Source: Rufibacter tibetensis (GTDB taxonomy: Bacteria > Bacteroidota > Bacteroidia > Cytophagales > Hymenobacteraceae). Taken from it: a DNA stretch of 64,000 nt. Each line of letters opens with the position of its first letter. The stretch's first letter is position 1. Shown in pieces: positions 7,368 to 15,788 of this stretch. The notes beneath the pieces were generated by a model, which worked only from the letters and a program-made list of their open reading frames with translations, searched no databases and was not told the origin of the DNA. The position numbers and the translations under genes are program-made. The stretch covers positions 1,023,001-1,087,000 of the forward strand of contig NZ_CP012643.1 in assembly GCF_001310085.1 (NCBI RefSeq), in the 5' to 3' direction.

Positions 7368-8495
7368 ATGAGTCAAAAACCGTTGAACATAGTCATCTTG
7401 GGTTTGTCTATTACCTCCAGTTGGGGCAATGGACATGCCACTACGTTTAGAGGCCTAGTGCGCGAGTTGCGCAACCGCGGCCACCACATCCTGTTCCTGG
7501 AGCGCGACGTACCGTGGTACGCCTCTAACCGTGATTTACCTAACCCGGAATATTGCCAAACCGAGTTGTACCAGTCACTGGAAGATCTACAGGCCCGCTT
7601 TGCGGAACAGGTGCGAGATGCTGATTTCGTGCTGGTGGGCTCATACGTACCCGAAGGCGTGACTGTGGGTGAATGGGCTATCCAGACCGCTAAAGGCGTG
7701 ACCGGCTTCTATGACATTGATACCCCGGTGACTTTGGCCAAACTGGCCCGCGAAGACTACGAGTACCTGCACCCGCGCCTCATACCGCAATACGACATGT
7801 ACTTGTCATTTACCGGCGGCCCTACGCTTGAGAAACTGGAAAAAGAGTTCGGTTCGCCCATGGCCCGGCCGCTGTACTGCTCGTTTGACCCGGAACTGTA
7901 CTTCCCTGAGCCGCAGGAAGAGAAAGTGTGGGACTTAGGGTATTTAGGCACGTACTCCGATGACCGTCAGCCGCCGCTGGAGAAACTGATGCTGGATGCT
8001 GCCCGCGAGTGGCCCATCGGCTCCTTCGTGGTGGCTGGTCCGCAGTACCCGGATTCCATTCAGTGGCCGGAGAACTGTGAGTACATCCACCACCTGCCGC
8101 CTGCCGAGCACCGCAAGTTCTACAACCGCCAGCGCTTCACCCAAAACATTACCCGCGCCGATATGATCAAGGCCGGCTACTCGCCCAGCGTGCGCCTCTT
8201 TGAAGCCGCCGCTTGCGGGACGCCCATCATTTCGGATTACTGGGACGGATTGAACGAGCTGTTTGAATTCGGGAAAGAGATCTTGGTCTCCTACTCCGCG
8301 GAGGACACATTGAACTTTCTGATCCATTTACCAGAAAACGATCGCACCTCAATCGCCGAACGCACCCGCCAGAAGGTTTTAACTTATCATACCGCCGCCC
8401 ACCGGGCCCAAGAGTTGGAAAGCTACATCTTGGAAGTCCTGAGTTCTGAGTCTAAAGCCCTGAAGGAAAAAAAGGAATTAGAGTTAGGAAGTTAG
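7368..8495 (+). CDS. CgeB-like glycosyltransferase (COG4641 type), paralogue 3
   Basis: A 375-residue paralogue of the two preceding genes, closest to paralogue 2: NGHATTFRGLVREL, NRGHHILFLERD and NRDLPNPEY align with NGAATYYRGIVRAL, NRGHQVTFYEPD and NRDIPDPEY. The C-terminal family motif is RLFEAAACGTPIISDYWDGL. ATG at 7368 is preceded by the leader repeat rather than by an overlapping gene, so unlike paralogue 2 this copy may have its own transcript start. A hairpin terminator follows at 8523. No membrane segment is visible. Tandem triplication suggests three successive or alternative sugar additions; this is inference. The Lys/Glu-rich tail is likely unstructured. Confidence 0.87.
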   Translation: MSQKPLNIVILGLSITSSWGNGHATTFRGLVRELRNRGHHILFLERDVPWYASNRDLPNPEYCQTELYQSLEDLQARFAEQVRDADFVLVGSYVPEGVTVGEWAIQTAKGVTGFYDIDTPVTLAKLAREDYEYLHPRLIPQYDMYLSFTGGPTLEKLEKEFGSPMARPLYCSFDPELYFPEPQEEKVWDLGYLGTYSDDRQPPLEKLMLDAAREWPIGSFVVAGPQYPDSIQWPENCEYIHHLPPAEHRKFYNRQRFTQNITRADMIKAGYSPSVRLFEAAACGTPIISDYWDGLNELFEFGKEILVSYSAEDTLNFLIHLPENDRTSIAERTRQKVLTYHTAAHRAQELESYILEVLSSESKALKEKKELELGS

Positions 8496-8522
8496 TTTTA
8501 CTTCAAGCTACGTGACTATCGT

Positions 8523-8554
8523 TTTCGGCCTGTTTTGAAAAAAGCAGGCCGAAA
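8523..8554 (+). terminator. Terminator hairpin after CgeB paralogue 3
   Basis: Ten-bp stem TTTCGGCCTG (8523-8532) with its complement at 8545-8554, loop TTTTGAAAAAAG, followed by TTGTTTT. It closes the first glycosyltransferase run. Confidence 0.75.
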
Positions 8555-8650
8555 TTGTTTTATGAAGTTAGCTAGTCCAAGTAAAGATGCTTGGCTTGCC
8601 CATAAACTGGATTCGCTTATCTTTAGCACATTTCTTTTTGCCTCTATTAT

Positions 8651-9292
8651 ATGAAAAGAATGAAACCATTGTTTAGAAAGCAAATAGCATTGTCGCTTTT
8701 AGTTACAGTTGTTTTATGTTCTTGCCACAATAATGAAGTAAGGAAAGACAATTCCGCTAATAATGCACAAAGGGTAGTTGCTCTACCCGAATCTGATTCT
8801 ACTAATTATAGTTTCAAAAATGACTTAAAAACGATAAAGGAATCAGCGGATACAAATTCAAGAAAGAAACTCATCTCTATTCCAAAATTTGAGGTTGAGG
8901 TACGGTTAAGTAATGCAGCCGAAAAGAAGCTAAAGGAGGATGGTGAAACTATAATTGTAGGAGCCGATTTCTCTGGAATTCCAAAAGATACGTCTTCAGA
9001 TTACTATCAACATCTTGGCTGGATTGAAGTTGCAGATGTTAGAAAAGAACTTAAGCATTCTAGACTTGCTACATTTGATAATTTGAAAATCCCTAAAGCA
9101 ATCTTAGACTCTCTAGCTGAAAAAGATTTTGAAGTAAATGTCTTTGTTATTAGCGGAAGAATATCCAGTCAAAACAATATCTTAGATTCTGACTTTATCA
9201 GTACAAGGATAAGCGAAATCGGAGGTAGCAGAATTATTGTTAAAGGAAAATTGATAGAAGAATTGGATGTTATTGACAGTATAACAAATTAG
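8651..9292 (+). CDS. Hypothetical lipoprotein, AT-rich
   Basis: A 213-residue protein I do not recognise. The N-terminus MKRMKPLFRK then a hydrophobic stretch and VLCSC gives an SPII lipobox with Cys25, so it should be a lipid-anchored envelope protein. The mature part is polar, without repeats or metal motifs, and has an alternating hydrophobic pattern (FEVEVRLS, TIIVGADFSG, EVNVFVISG, RIIVKGKLIEEL) that suggests a beta-rich fold. Its base composition and codon use are clearly more AT-rich than the GC-rich sugar genes on both sides, which suggests separate acquisition. It has no obvious operon partner: a terminator precedes it and the esterase after it is 48 bases away. Confidence 0.8.
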   Translation: MKRMKPLFRKQIALSLLVTVVLCSCHNNEVRKDNSANNAQRVVALPESDSTNYSFKNDLKTIKESADTNSRKKLISIPKFEVEVRLSNAAEKKLKEDGETIIVGADFSGIPKDTSSDYYQHLGWIEVADVRKELKHSRLATFDNLKIPKAILDSLAEKDFEVNVFVISGRISSQNNILDSDFISTRISEIGGSRIIVKGKLIEELDVIDSITN

Positions 9293-9340
9293 GTCTTGTT
9301 GTAAATTATTACATAATTCATAGAAAACTAAATACAGGAC

Positions 9341-10996
9341 ATGAACAACCGCATTCCTAAACTTTTATCCTTGCTACTGCTCGCCTTATTTTTAGCACCG
9401 GTAGCTAACGCCCAAACTAAAAAATCAACTTCTTCCACTTCTACCAACCAGGTTAAAACTGTTAACGGCGTGCTGGAAGGCACCTTAGAGAAAAGCGGCG
9501 TTCGCTCCTTCAAAGGCGTGCCGTTTGCCGCGCCACCAGTGGGCAATCTGCGCTGGCGGGAGCCGCAGCCGGTGAAGAACTGGCAGGGTGTTCGCAAGGC
9601 AACCCAATTTGGCCCGAGGGCGATGCAGTTGCCGGTGTTTGGTGATATGAATTTCCGGAGCAACGGCATGAGCGAAGACTGCCTATACCTGAATGTCTGG
9701 ACGCCAGCCAAGACCGGGAAAGAAAAGCTGCCCGTGCTGGTGTACTTCTATGGCGGTGGCTTTATTGCCGGCGATGGTTCTGAGCCGCGCTACGATGGCG
9801 AGAGCATGGCTACCAAAGGCATTGTCGCCATTACCGTAAACTACCGCCTGGGCGTGTTCGGGTTCATGGCGCACCCAGAAATCACCAAGGAATCTCCGCA
9901 CAAAGCTTCGGGCAACTACGGATACCTGGACCAAGCAGCGGCTTTGCGTTGGGTAAAGGCGAACATTGCTGCTTTTGGCGGTGACCCTAACAAAGTAACC
10001 ATTGCCGGAGAATCGGCGGGTTCCATCTCGGTGAGTGCGCAGATGGCGTCTCCCTTATCTAAAAACCTGATTGCGGGGGCTATTGGTGAAAGCGGTGCCT
10101 TGGTCAACTCCAGTTTGGGCCCTATTCCGTTAGCGGAGGCTGAGCAGAATGGAGTAAAATTCGCTTCCAGTATTGGGGCTCCTTCTTTGGCGCAACTGCG
10201 GGCCATGAACGCCACCCAACTGCTGAACGAGGTCGGCAAACCAGGCGTACCCCGTTTCTCAGCGAACATAGACGGCTACTTCTTCCCCAAATCGCCTGCC
10301 GCGGTCTTTGCCGCCGGTGAGCAGGCGAAGGTGCCCTTACTTGCAGGCTGGAACTCACAGGAAATGGACTACAAAGCGATCTTGGGACAGGAAGCACCCA
10401 CCAAAGAAAACTTCACCAAGGCCGTGCAACGACTATATGGCGAACGCGCCGAAGAAGTGCTGAAGCAATATGCTGCCACTACTGATGAAGAAGTGCTGCA
10501 AGCCGCTACTGATTTGGCCGGTGACCGTTTCATTTCTTACAGCACCTGGAAATGGATTGACTTGCACGCCAAGACCAGCGGCAAACCGGTGTACCGCTAC
10601 CTGTACTCCCGTCCCAGACCAGAGATGGTACCCGAGATGGGCAATGCTTCCGCTGGCCTGGCAGGAGGCGTGGTAAAAGACGCCAACGCGACTAAAGCTC
10701 CGCCCGCCCGGGGCGCCGTCCACTCCGCCGAGATTGAGTACGCCATGGGCAACCTGGCCACAAACAAAGTCTTCGCCTGGACGCCTGAGGACTATAAGGT
10801 CTCTAAAGTGATGCAGGACTACTTCGCCAACTTCATCAAAACCGGCAACCCCAACGGAGCAGGTTTGCCCAAGTGGCCTACCGTTACGCCAAACAACACA
10901 GTGCAATACCTGAACATTGACGTAAACACCCGCGCTGAAACGGAGAAAAACCGCGGACGCTACCTGTTGCAGGATGAGCTAAACACGAAGAAATAA
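9341..10996 (+). CDS. Secreted carboxylesterase type B (para-nitrobenzyl esterase family)
   Basis: A 551-residue alpha/beta-hydrolase of the carboxylesterase type B family. The first 25 residues form a Sec signal ending in ANAQ, so it is exported. The nucleophile elbow GESAGS places the catalytic serine at residue 225, the oxyanion-hole region reads YFYGGGFIAGDG, and MSEDCLYLNVWTP near the N-terminus is the classic family signature. The catalytic histidine is most likely the one in AVHSAEIEYAMGN near the C-terminus. Length is normal for the family. It would cleave ester bonds of lipids, acylated sugars or xenobiotics; in this neighbourhood de-acylation of carbohydrate is reasonable but not shown. 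A hairpin follows at 11029. Confidence 0.93.
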   Translation: MNNRIPKLLSLLLLALFLAPVANAQTKKSTSSTSTNQVKTVNGVLEGTLEKSGVRSFKGVPFAAPPVGNLRWREPQPVKNWQGVRKATQFGPRAMQLPVFGDMNFRSNGMSEDCLYLNVWTPAKTGKEKLPVLVYFYGGGFIAGDGSEPRYDGESMATKGIVAITVNYRLGVFGFMAHPEITKESPHKASGNYGYLDQAAALRWVKANIAAFGGDPNKVTIAGESAGSISVSAQMASPLSKNLIAGAIGESGALVNSSLGPIPLAEAEQNGVKFASSIGAPSLAQLRAMNATQLLNEVGKPGVPRFSANIDGYFFPKSPAAVFAAGEQAKVPLLAGWNSQEMDYKAILGQEAPTKENFTKAVQRLYGERAEEVLKQYAATTDEEVLQAATDLAGDRFISYSTWKWIDLHAKTSGKPVYRYLYSRPRPEMVPEMGNASAGLAGGVVKDANATKAPPARGAVHSAEIEYAMGNLATNKVFAWTPEDYKVSKVMQDYFANFIKTGNPNGAGLPKWPTVTPNNTVQYLNIDVNTRAETEKNRGRYLLQDELNTKK

Positions 10997-11028
10997 TTTT
11001 CAAACGCAATCATAGAAACAAATAAGGT

Positions 11029-11074
11029 CCTCTGCCAGAAAACAGCTTTTCTTAAGCTTCTTCTTCGGCAGAGG
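11029..11074 (+). terminator. Terminator after carboxylesterase
   Basis: CCTCTGCC (11029-11036) pairs with GGCAGAGG (11067-11074), followed by GCTTTCTCTTTTTA. Confidence 0.65.
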
Positions 11075-11159
11075 GCTTTCTCTTTTTATGCTTACTTTAG
11101 GCCAGATTTCTGAAAACCACTCCAGAAACACTAACCGAAACTCATCCCCCTTCCACCCT

Positions 11160-12038
11160 ATGAAAACAAAATTTACGCTTGGGTTCTTTGCCTGTCTGCT
11201 CACCTGCCTTAGTTTGTCTTCCTTCTTCGTGAAAAAAGAGTGGACGCCGCTGCTGGACAAGAACCTCTCACAGTGGGAAACTTACCTGAGCTACCGGCAT
11301 AAACTGGGCTACAATGGCAAGGTACCGGTAGATGCCCAAGGGAAAGAAATAGCGCCCATAGGCTACAACCAGAAAGGCCAGACGGTATTCACGTTTATGG
11401 AGGAGAAAGGCGAACCAATGCTGAAGGTAAGCGGTGAAGTGTACGGCTGTGTGTACACCAAGCAAGACTACGAGAACTACCACCTGAAACTGAAATACAA
11501 ATGGGGCCAGAACAAGTTTGAGCCTAGAAAAGACTTGTTGAAAGACTCGGGGGTGCTGTACCACTCCATCGGGAAGTCCGGTGTGGATTACTGGCGCGCC
11601 TGGATGCTCTCACAGGAATTCCAGATCATGGAGGGCCACACCGGTGATTACTGGAGCATCGCGAACTCCGCCATTGATATTAGGGCGTTTCTCCCCGAGG
11701 GCATGATGAACTCGGTAGCAGATGCCAAGCAGCCGTTCCTGAGCTTCGGCCGGGGCTCCGGCAGAGACGGCTTGTGCCTCCGCAGCGAAAACAAAGAAAG
11801 CAAGAACGGGGAGTGGACCGAGATTGAACTAATTTGCTTCAAGGGCAAAAGCCTGCATATTGTCAACGGTCAGGTGGTGATGGTGCTGCAAAACTCCCGC
11901 TACGTAGAAAACGACAAAACCATTCCGCTCACCAAAGGCAAAATCCAGATCCAAAGTGAAGCCGCCGAGGTGTACTACAAAGACATTTTAATCAAAGAAC
12001 TAGACGAGATGCCGAAACAGTATGCGGCGTATTTTTAA
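11160..12038 (+). CDS. Secreted DUF1080 protein (3-keto-disaccharide hydrolase-like fold)
   Basis: A 292-residue exported protein. The signal peptide is MKTKFTLGFFACLLTCLSLSSFF. The mature part starts WTPLLDKNLSQWE, the usual opening of DUF1080 domains, and continues with EVYGCVYTKQDYENYHLKLKY, GVLYHSIG, QEFQIMEGHTGDYW and a closing IQIQSEAAEVYYKDILIKEL, all hallmarks of this concanavalin-like beta-sandwich. Some members of the family are 3-keto-disaccharide hydrolases or carbohydrate-binding proteins. ATG at 11160 is preferred over an upstream in-frame ATG at 11088 because it starts exactly at the signal peptide. It sits with an esterase and a deacetylase, consistent with extracytoplasmic sugar processing. 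Confidence 0.88.
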   Translation: MKTKFTLGFFACLLTCLSLSSFFVKKEWTPLLDKNLSQWETYLSYRHKLGYNGKVPVDAQGKEIAPIGYNQKGQTVFTFMEEKGEPMLKVSGEVYGCVYTKQDYENYHLKLKYKWGQNKFEPRKDLLKDSGVLYHSIGKSGVDYWRAWMLSQEFQIMEGHTGDYWSIANSAIDIRAFLPEGMMNSVADAKQPFLSFGRGSGRDGLCLRSENKESKNGEWTEIELICFKGKSLHIVNGQVVMVLQNSRYVENDKTIPLTKGKIQIQSEAAEVYYKDILIKELDEMPKQYAAYF

Positions 12039-12080
12039 AGTAACTTATATGTTCATTCATAATGGAGAATCACTCCCTAC

Positions 12081-12170
12081 TGTCATCCTGAAAGGACCTT
12101 GTGGGCGAACTAAATAAGTGTTGTAGTAAGCGACATTACCGTTCGCTCACAAGATCTTTACAAGATGGCA
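12081..12170. repeat. About 90-bp inverted repeat family, copy 2
   Basis: Begins TGTCATCCTGAAAGGACCTT and ends ACAAGATGGCA; the inner arms GGGCGAAC and GTTCGCTC also pair. Same family as 7166-7256 and 24256-24348. Confidence 0.7.
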
Positions 12171-12212
12171 AAAAGAGGGGGACTTCATAAATAGAGTAGA
12201 ATATATAAATAC

Positions 12213-12274
12213 AAAAAGCCCCTGTGCTTTCAGCTTGTATTCTCAAAAACAAGCTGAAAGCACAGGGGCTTTTT
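12213..12274. terminator. Bidirectional terminator, 26-bp perfect stem
   Basis: 12213-12238 (AAAAAGCCCCTGTGCTTTCA and on) and 12249-12274 are exact complements with a 10-base loop and A/T runs at both ends. It lies between the convergent DUF1080 and deacetylase genes. Confidence 0.9.
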
Positions 12275-12290
12275 ACAACTACAAGCCTAA

Positions 12291-13085
12291 TTACTTCTTC
12301 GCCGAAGCAGTCGTTTTCATGTGTTTGGCCGCTTCTATGAACGTGGTGGTCCAGATGTCTTTCTCGTTCTTTTTCAAAAACTGAAGCAGTTTCCGGTGGG
12401 CCTCCAAAGATACGTTCAGGGAATGCTCCCCGCCTACGCCGTGGAACAGGAACACAATCATGCTGTTGGTTTCCATAGCCTTCTTCACCATGGCAATGAG
12501 TTCATCGCCGGTTTGGCCATTGATCATGAAGGAGCCTACGTTATAGAGGTCTGTGGTTGGTTTGTTTTGCACGTAAACACCTTGCACGCCGCGGGCGGCC
12601 ACCAGTTCTCCTTTTATACCGTCTACGTAAGACACGCCCGCTACCTTGGTATCGCCGCATGGATAGGCGAAGGTGCGCTCTTTTTTGCCGTCTAATGCTT
12701 CCAGAGCAGCGTTTGTCATTTTGATTTCATCAGTGATGCGGCGCACTGAGTACGTGGCCAGGTCATAGTCGGCGGTGACAAAGCTGCGGCCGGGTTGGCT
12801 GCCGTCACAGGGGTGGAACAAAGTATGGTTAGCGAGTTCGTGCTTGTTGGCAGCGACTTTCTTCCACTCGGGTAAACGTTTGGTGAACGGGCCGGCCGCG
12901 GCGGTCAGGTAGAAAGTGCCCTTCAATTTAAGGGAGTCCAGGGCCGGTACTACCTTGTCCAGGTGCACATTCAGGGCATCGTCATAGGTGAGCACCACGG
13001 CACACTTCTTCTTGTTCCAGTCTTGCGCGAAGACGGATACACTCACCAAACAGAACAGAAAAGTCAGAGTCTTTTTAAGAGTCAT
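12291..13085 (-). CDS. Secreted polysaccharide deacetylase family protein
   Basis: A 264-residue NodB-homology (carbohydrate esterase 4) protein with a signal peptide ending VFAQ around residue 21. The metal-site motif 1 is TYDDA (usually TFDDG) and motif 2 is NHTLFHP; FAYPCGD is motif 3 and VFLFHGVGG near residue 215 matches the final His motif. The family removes acetyl groups from polysaccharide or peptidoglycan N-acetyl-sugars outside the cytoplasm. TYDDA keeps both aspartates, so the enzyme is probably active. It is convergent with the DUF1080 gene and divergent from the methyltransferase, so it is transcribed alone. Substrate is not determined by sequence. Confidence 0.9.
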   Translation of the reverse strand: MTLKKTLTFLFCLVSVSVFAQDWNKKKCAVVLTYDDALNVHLDKVVPALDSLKLKGTFYLTAAAGPFTKRLPEWKKVAANKHELANHTLFHPCDGSQPGRSFVTADYDLATYSVRRITDEIKMTNAALEALDGKKERTFAYPCGDTKVAGVSYVDGIKGELVAARGVQGVYVQNKPTTDLYNVGSFMINGQTGDELIAMVKKAMETNSMIVFLFHGVGGEHSLNVSLEAHRKLLQFLKKNEKDIWTTTFIEAAKHMKTTASAKK

Positions 13086-13338
13086 TTTGTATTTCTAAAG
13101 GCTATAGCGATAAAGACAAGTTTGCTTCAAGTTACACCATCTCTGGTAGAATCAGAACATTTACCACCTGATTTTCAGAAAACAGCCTTCAAACAAGTCT
13201 CACTCCTGTTTTGCTTAGCTTGTAAATCCAAAATGACAGAATGCTTTATCTACTCAATCAGCATCATAAACATATAACTTTTACTATCCTGTTTTCCGTA
13301 AAAGCGGTTGAATTCACCTTCTAACCCAAGCAACACAT

Positions 13339-14154
13339 ATGGACCTAACACAGGAAATAGCACAACTAAGCCCCTGGTTTCATAACCTGCACCTCCCCGA
13401 TGGCACCCAGACTGCCCCCAATCATTCCTTAGGCGATTTCCCGTCTTTTAAGTGGGAACACATCAAAGATTATATCCCGCAGGACTTGAATGGCTGGCGC
13501 GTGCTAGACGTAGGCTGCAACGCAGGTTTCTACACCATGGAATTGGCCAAACGAGGAGCTTCGGTGCTGGGCATTGATGTGGACCCACACTATCTGCGGC
13601 AAGCCGCCTGGGTAGCCGAGAAGTTTGGGTTAGACGACAAGGTGGAGTTCCGGCAAATGCAGGTCTATGACGTGGCCCACTTACAGGAAACGTTTGATCT
13701 GATCTGGTACATGGGCGTGATGTATCACCTGCGCTACCCATTGCTGTCCTTAGATATTCTTTCGCAGAAAACCACCCGTATGATGGTGTTCCAAACCCTG
13801 ACTATGCCGGGTGAAGAAGTTGCTAAGATCCCGAATGATATTGATTTCAACGAGCGTGAGGTGATGCTGGAAGAAGGCTACCCTAAAATGGCCTTCATTG
13901 AAAACAAACTGGCCGGCGATGTCACCAATTGGTGGGCGCCCAACCACGCCTGTATTGAAGCCATGCTGCGCTCCTGCGGCCTCAAAGTCACCCAGAAACC
14001 CGACCATGAAATCTACGTCTGCGAGCCAGACCCCAACAACAAAAACAGTACCCACACCTGGAACAGTTCTGAACTGCTCTCGGCCACCGGACAAGCATGG
14101 CAAGAGGCCGTAGCCGCTAAAGTGGAAGGCAAAAACCGCACCCTCACCCGCTAG
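13339..14154 (+). CDS. CmoB-like SAM methyltransferase (Rta_06860 / TIGR04290 type)
   Basis: A 271-residue class I methyltransferase. The SAM-binding motif is VLDVGCNAGFYTMELAKRGA around residues 54-73, followed by an acidic GIDVD, and FDLIWYMGVMYHLRYP is the post-motif typical of CmoB, the tRNA U34 carboxymethyltransferase. It lacks CmoB's usual N-terminal region. From memory, proteins of this exact type (Rta_06860 family) occur next to CgeB-like glycosyltransferases, epimerases and xylosidase-like proteins in unrelated bacteria, so it is more likely to methylate a sugar product than tRNA; this is not something I could search. It stands alone between a divergent deacetylase and a strong terminator. 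Confidence 0.85.
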   Translation: MDLTQEIAQLSPWFHNLHLPDGTQTAPNHSLGDFPSFKWEHIKDYIPQDLNGWRVLDVGCNAGFYTMELAKRGASVLGIDVDPHYLRQAAWVAEKFGLDDKVEFRQMQVYDVAHLQETFDLIWYMGVMYHLRYPLLSLDILSQKTTRMMVFQTLTMPGEEVAKIPNDIDFNEREVMLEEGYPKMAFIENKLAGDVTNWWAPNHACIEAMLRSCGLKVTQKPDHEIYVCEPDPNNKNSTHTWNSSELLSATGQAWQEAVAAKVEGKNRTLTR

Positions 14155-14170
14155 TACCCGCTAAGAAAGT

Positions 14171-14218
14171 ATGCTCGATTTTGGCCGCTTTTCAGGAAAA
14201 GCGGCCAAAATCGAGCAT
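14171..14218 (+). terminator. Terminator after methyltransferase, 22-bp stem
   Basis: 14171-14192 pairs perfectly with 14197-14218 around a CAGG loop, with TTTTC and GAAAA flanking the loop, followed by CTTTGTTTTTTA. Confidence 0.9.
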
Positions 14219-14243
14219 CTTTGTTTTTTATTAGCTTAAAACC

Positions 14244-14801
14244 ATGTCAACCCCACGCCCCTGGCGATTGCTTCGCTCCCAGATTGCTTACCAACACAAG
14301 TGGTACACCTTACGCCGAGATGAGGTAGAATTGCCCAACGGCCACGTAGTAGATGATTTCTTTGTCAGCGAACGCCCCGATGGTGCGTACGTCTTCCCGG
14401 TAACCGAACAGAACGAAGTCATCTTTGTGCGCCAATACAAACACGCTGCCCAGAAAATCTTCTTAGAATTGCCGGCCGGCTCTTTCTTCCCCACCCAGGA
14501 AAAAGCCGAAGATGCCGCTACCCGCGAGTTACTGGAAGAAACCGGTGCCGTCCTCACCCAGGAGCTTACCCAACTGGCGGTCCTGCACGACAATCCGGCC
14601 AAGGACACCAACCGGCTGCACCTGTTTCTGGCGCAGAATGTACGTATAGAGCAGGCACAGATTTTAGATGTAACTGAAGACATTGAAGTAGTGCGGGTAC
14701 CCCTTGACCAGGTACTAAGCAAGGTATTGAACGGTGAAATCTGCGTGTCAGGTTCTGTGGCGTTGTGCTTCTTGGCCTTGCGGCATCTTGGGGCCATGTA
14801 A
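14244..14801 (+). CDS. NUDIX hydrolase, ADP-ribose pyrophosphatase-like
   Basis: A 185-residue cytoplasmic pyrophosphohydrolase. The Nudix box runs from Gly79 through Glu86 to REUxEExGU as RELLEETGA at 94-102; the spacing between the glycine and the first glutamate is one residue longer than the textbook G-x5-E. The N-terminus (YQHKWYTLRRDEVELPNG), the FVRQYKHA stretch and the LELPAG before the box are typical of ADP-ribose or nucleotide-sugar pyrophosphatases, which split NDP-sugars into NMP and sugar phosphate. In this sugar locus it could tune nucleotide-sugar levels, or it may simply be a housekeeping ADP-ribose hydrolase. It follows a terminator, so it has its own promoter. Confidence 0.9.
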   Translation: MSTPRPWRLLRSQIAYQHKWYTLRRDEVELPNGHVVDDFFVSERPDGAYVFPVTEQNEVIFVRQYKHAAQKIFLELPAGSFFPTQEKAEDAATRELLEETGAVLTQELTQLAVLHDNPAKDTNRLHLFLAQNVRIEQAQILDVTEDIEVVRVPLDQVLSKVLNGEICVSGSVALCFLALRHLGAM

Positions 14802-14952
14802 GCCGTAATACCAAAAACGCCCTCAAAACGGTCCTCAGAAAGAAATAAGAGCCAGACCTCAACCACAAGACCAAAACTAAGTATAGGGAATGTAATGGCA
14901 GAAGAACCGTACAAGGGACTTCTGCCCTACCTTTATATTATGTATCCCTACT

Positions 14953-15561
14953 ATGCTTAAAGACAGCAGCACAATGGCTGAAGTGAACGAGGGACATCTC
15001 CCTGACGAAAAGAAGAAAAAGAAGGACAAACTTGACAAGTCATCGCGGGGTGTGGAGACCATGTTCCGGATCACGGCGGCAAACCAAATGCGGCTGAGTG
15101 ACATGGCCGATAATAAAGCCCATATTCTGCTCACCATCAACTCCATCATTGTTTCCATCCTGCTTTCAGTGCTGTTCAGAAAACTGGACACCGAACCAGA
15201 ACTGCTTGTGCCGGCCATCCTTTTTCTGCTTACTTCCTTGAGCACCATGGTGCAAGCCATTCTGGTGACCATGCCCCGCATCAAGAAAGACCGACCTACG
15301 CACGAAGACCCAGCTACCGATAAGGTTAACCTCATGTTCTTCGGGGATTACCACAGCATGAGCTTGCTGGAGTACGAGGCCGGTATTACTGAGATGATGT
15401 CTAATTCCAAGAGTTTGTATGGCAGCATGATCAAAGACAATTACCACCTGGGTTTGGTGCTGCAGAAAAAGTACACCAGCCTGCGCTTTGCCTACATCTT
15501 CTTTATGGTGGGTTTTGTGATCTCGGTCTTTTCGTTTGTGGTAACTGAGTTGTTATTCTAG
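14953..15561 (+). CDS. PycTM (DUF5706) membrane protein, stand-alone Pycsar effector-like
   Basis: A 202-residue membrane protein. After a Lys-rich head (KKKKKDK at about 20-26) comes FRITAANQMRLSDMADNKAH, then a first membrane helix (about 57-75), a second (83-107), a soluble segment containing KVNLMFFGDYHSMSLLEYEA, and a C-terminal helix (about 176-202). These stretches match what I know of the PycTM domain, the membrane effector of Pycsar anti-phage signalling (cCMP/cUMP), including the ADxKAxxLL motif. Many Bacteroidota versions carry an N-terminal HD phosphohydrolase domain, which is missing here, and no pyrimidine cyclase gene is visible in the window. The ATG at 14974 is an alternative start. 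It may be an orphan effector or a family member with another role. Confidence 0.8.
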   Translation: MLKDSSTMAEVNEGHLPDEKKKKKDKLDKSSRGVETMFRITAANQMRLSDMADNKAHILLTINSIIVSILLSVLFRKLDTEPELLVPAILFLLTSLSTMVQAILVTMPRIKKDRPTHEDPATDKVNLMFFGDYHSMSLLEYEAGITEMMSNSKSLYGSMIKDNYHLGLVLQKKYTSLRFAYIFFMVGFVISVFSFVVTELLF

Positions 15562-15650
15562 GCAGAAGCACTTTTTCATAACTATCTTCAAGCCAAACTA
15601 TTCCGCACAACCTCTACTAAGAAAGGCAGGAGATTTCTCTCTCATTCCAT

Positions 15651-15673
15651 GCCTGGTTTTATGAAAACGAGGC
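15651..15673. repeat. Hairpin with TTTT-atg-AAAA core
   Basis: GCCTGGTTTT (15651-15660) and AAAACGAGGC (15664-15673) pair with one mismatch. It is one of several intergenic hairpins in the window with a TTTTC/GAAAA-type centre flanked by AGGCC/GGCCT-like arms. It lies in the 227-base gap before the DUF2254 gene. Confidence 0.5.
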
Positions 15674-15788
15674 CAAAGCCCAGGTTCATCTAAACAGTAC
15701 AGCCTGCATTTACAGTATTTATTCATCATCCCTGCAGATTTGCTTTTCGTTTTAGGCTTGCAAGGCGTACCGCCCGTTTGTGACCTCT

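Noticed and set aside
14802-14952. Missing HD domain or cyclase gene next to the PycTM protein
   Set aside because: The 151-base gap holds no coding sequence of useful length; the adjacent genes are a NUDIX hydrolase and DUF2254.
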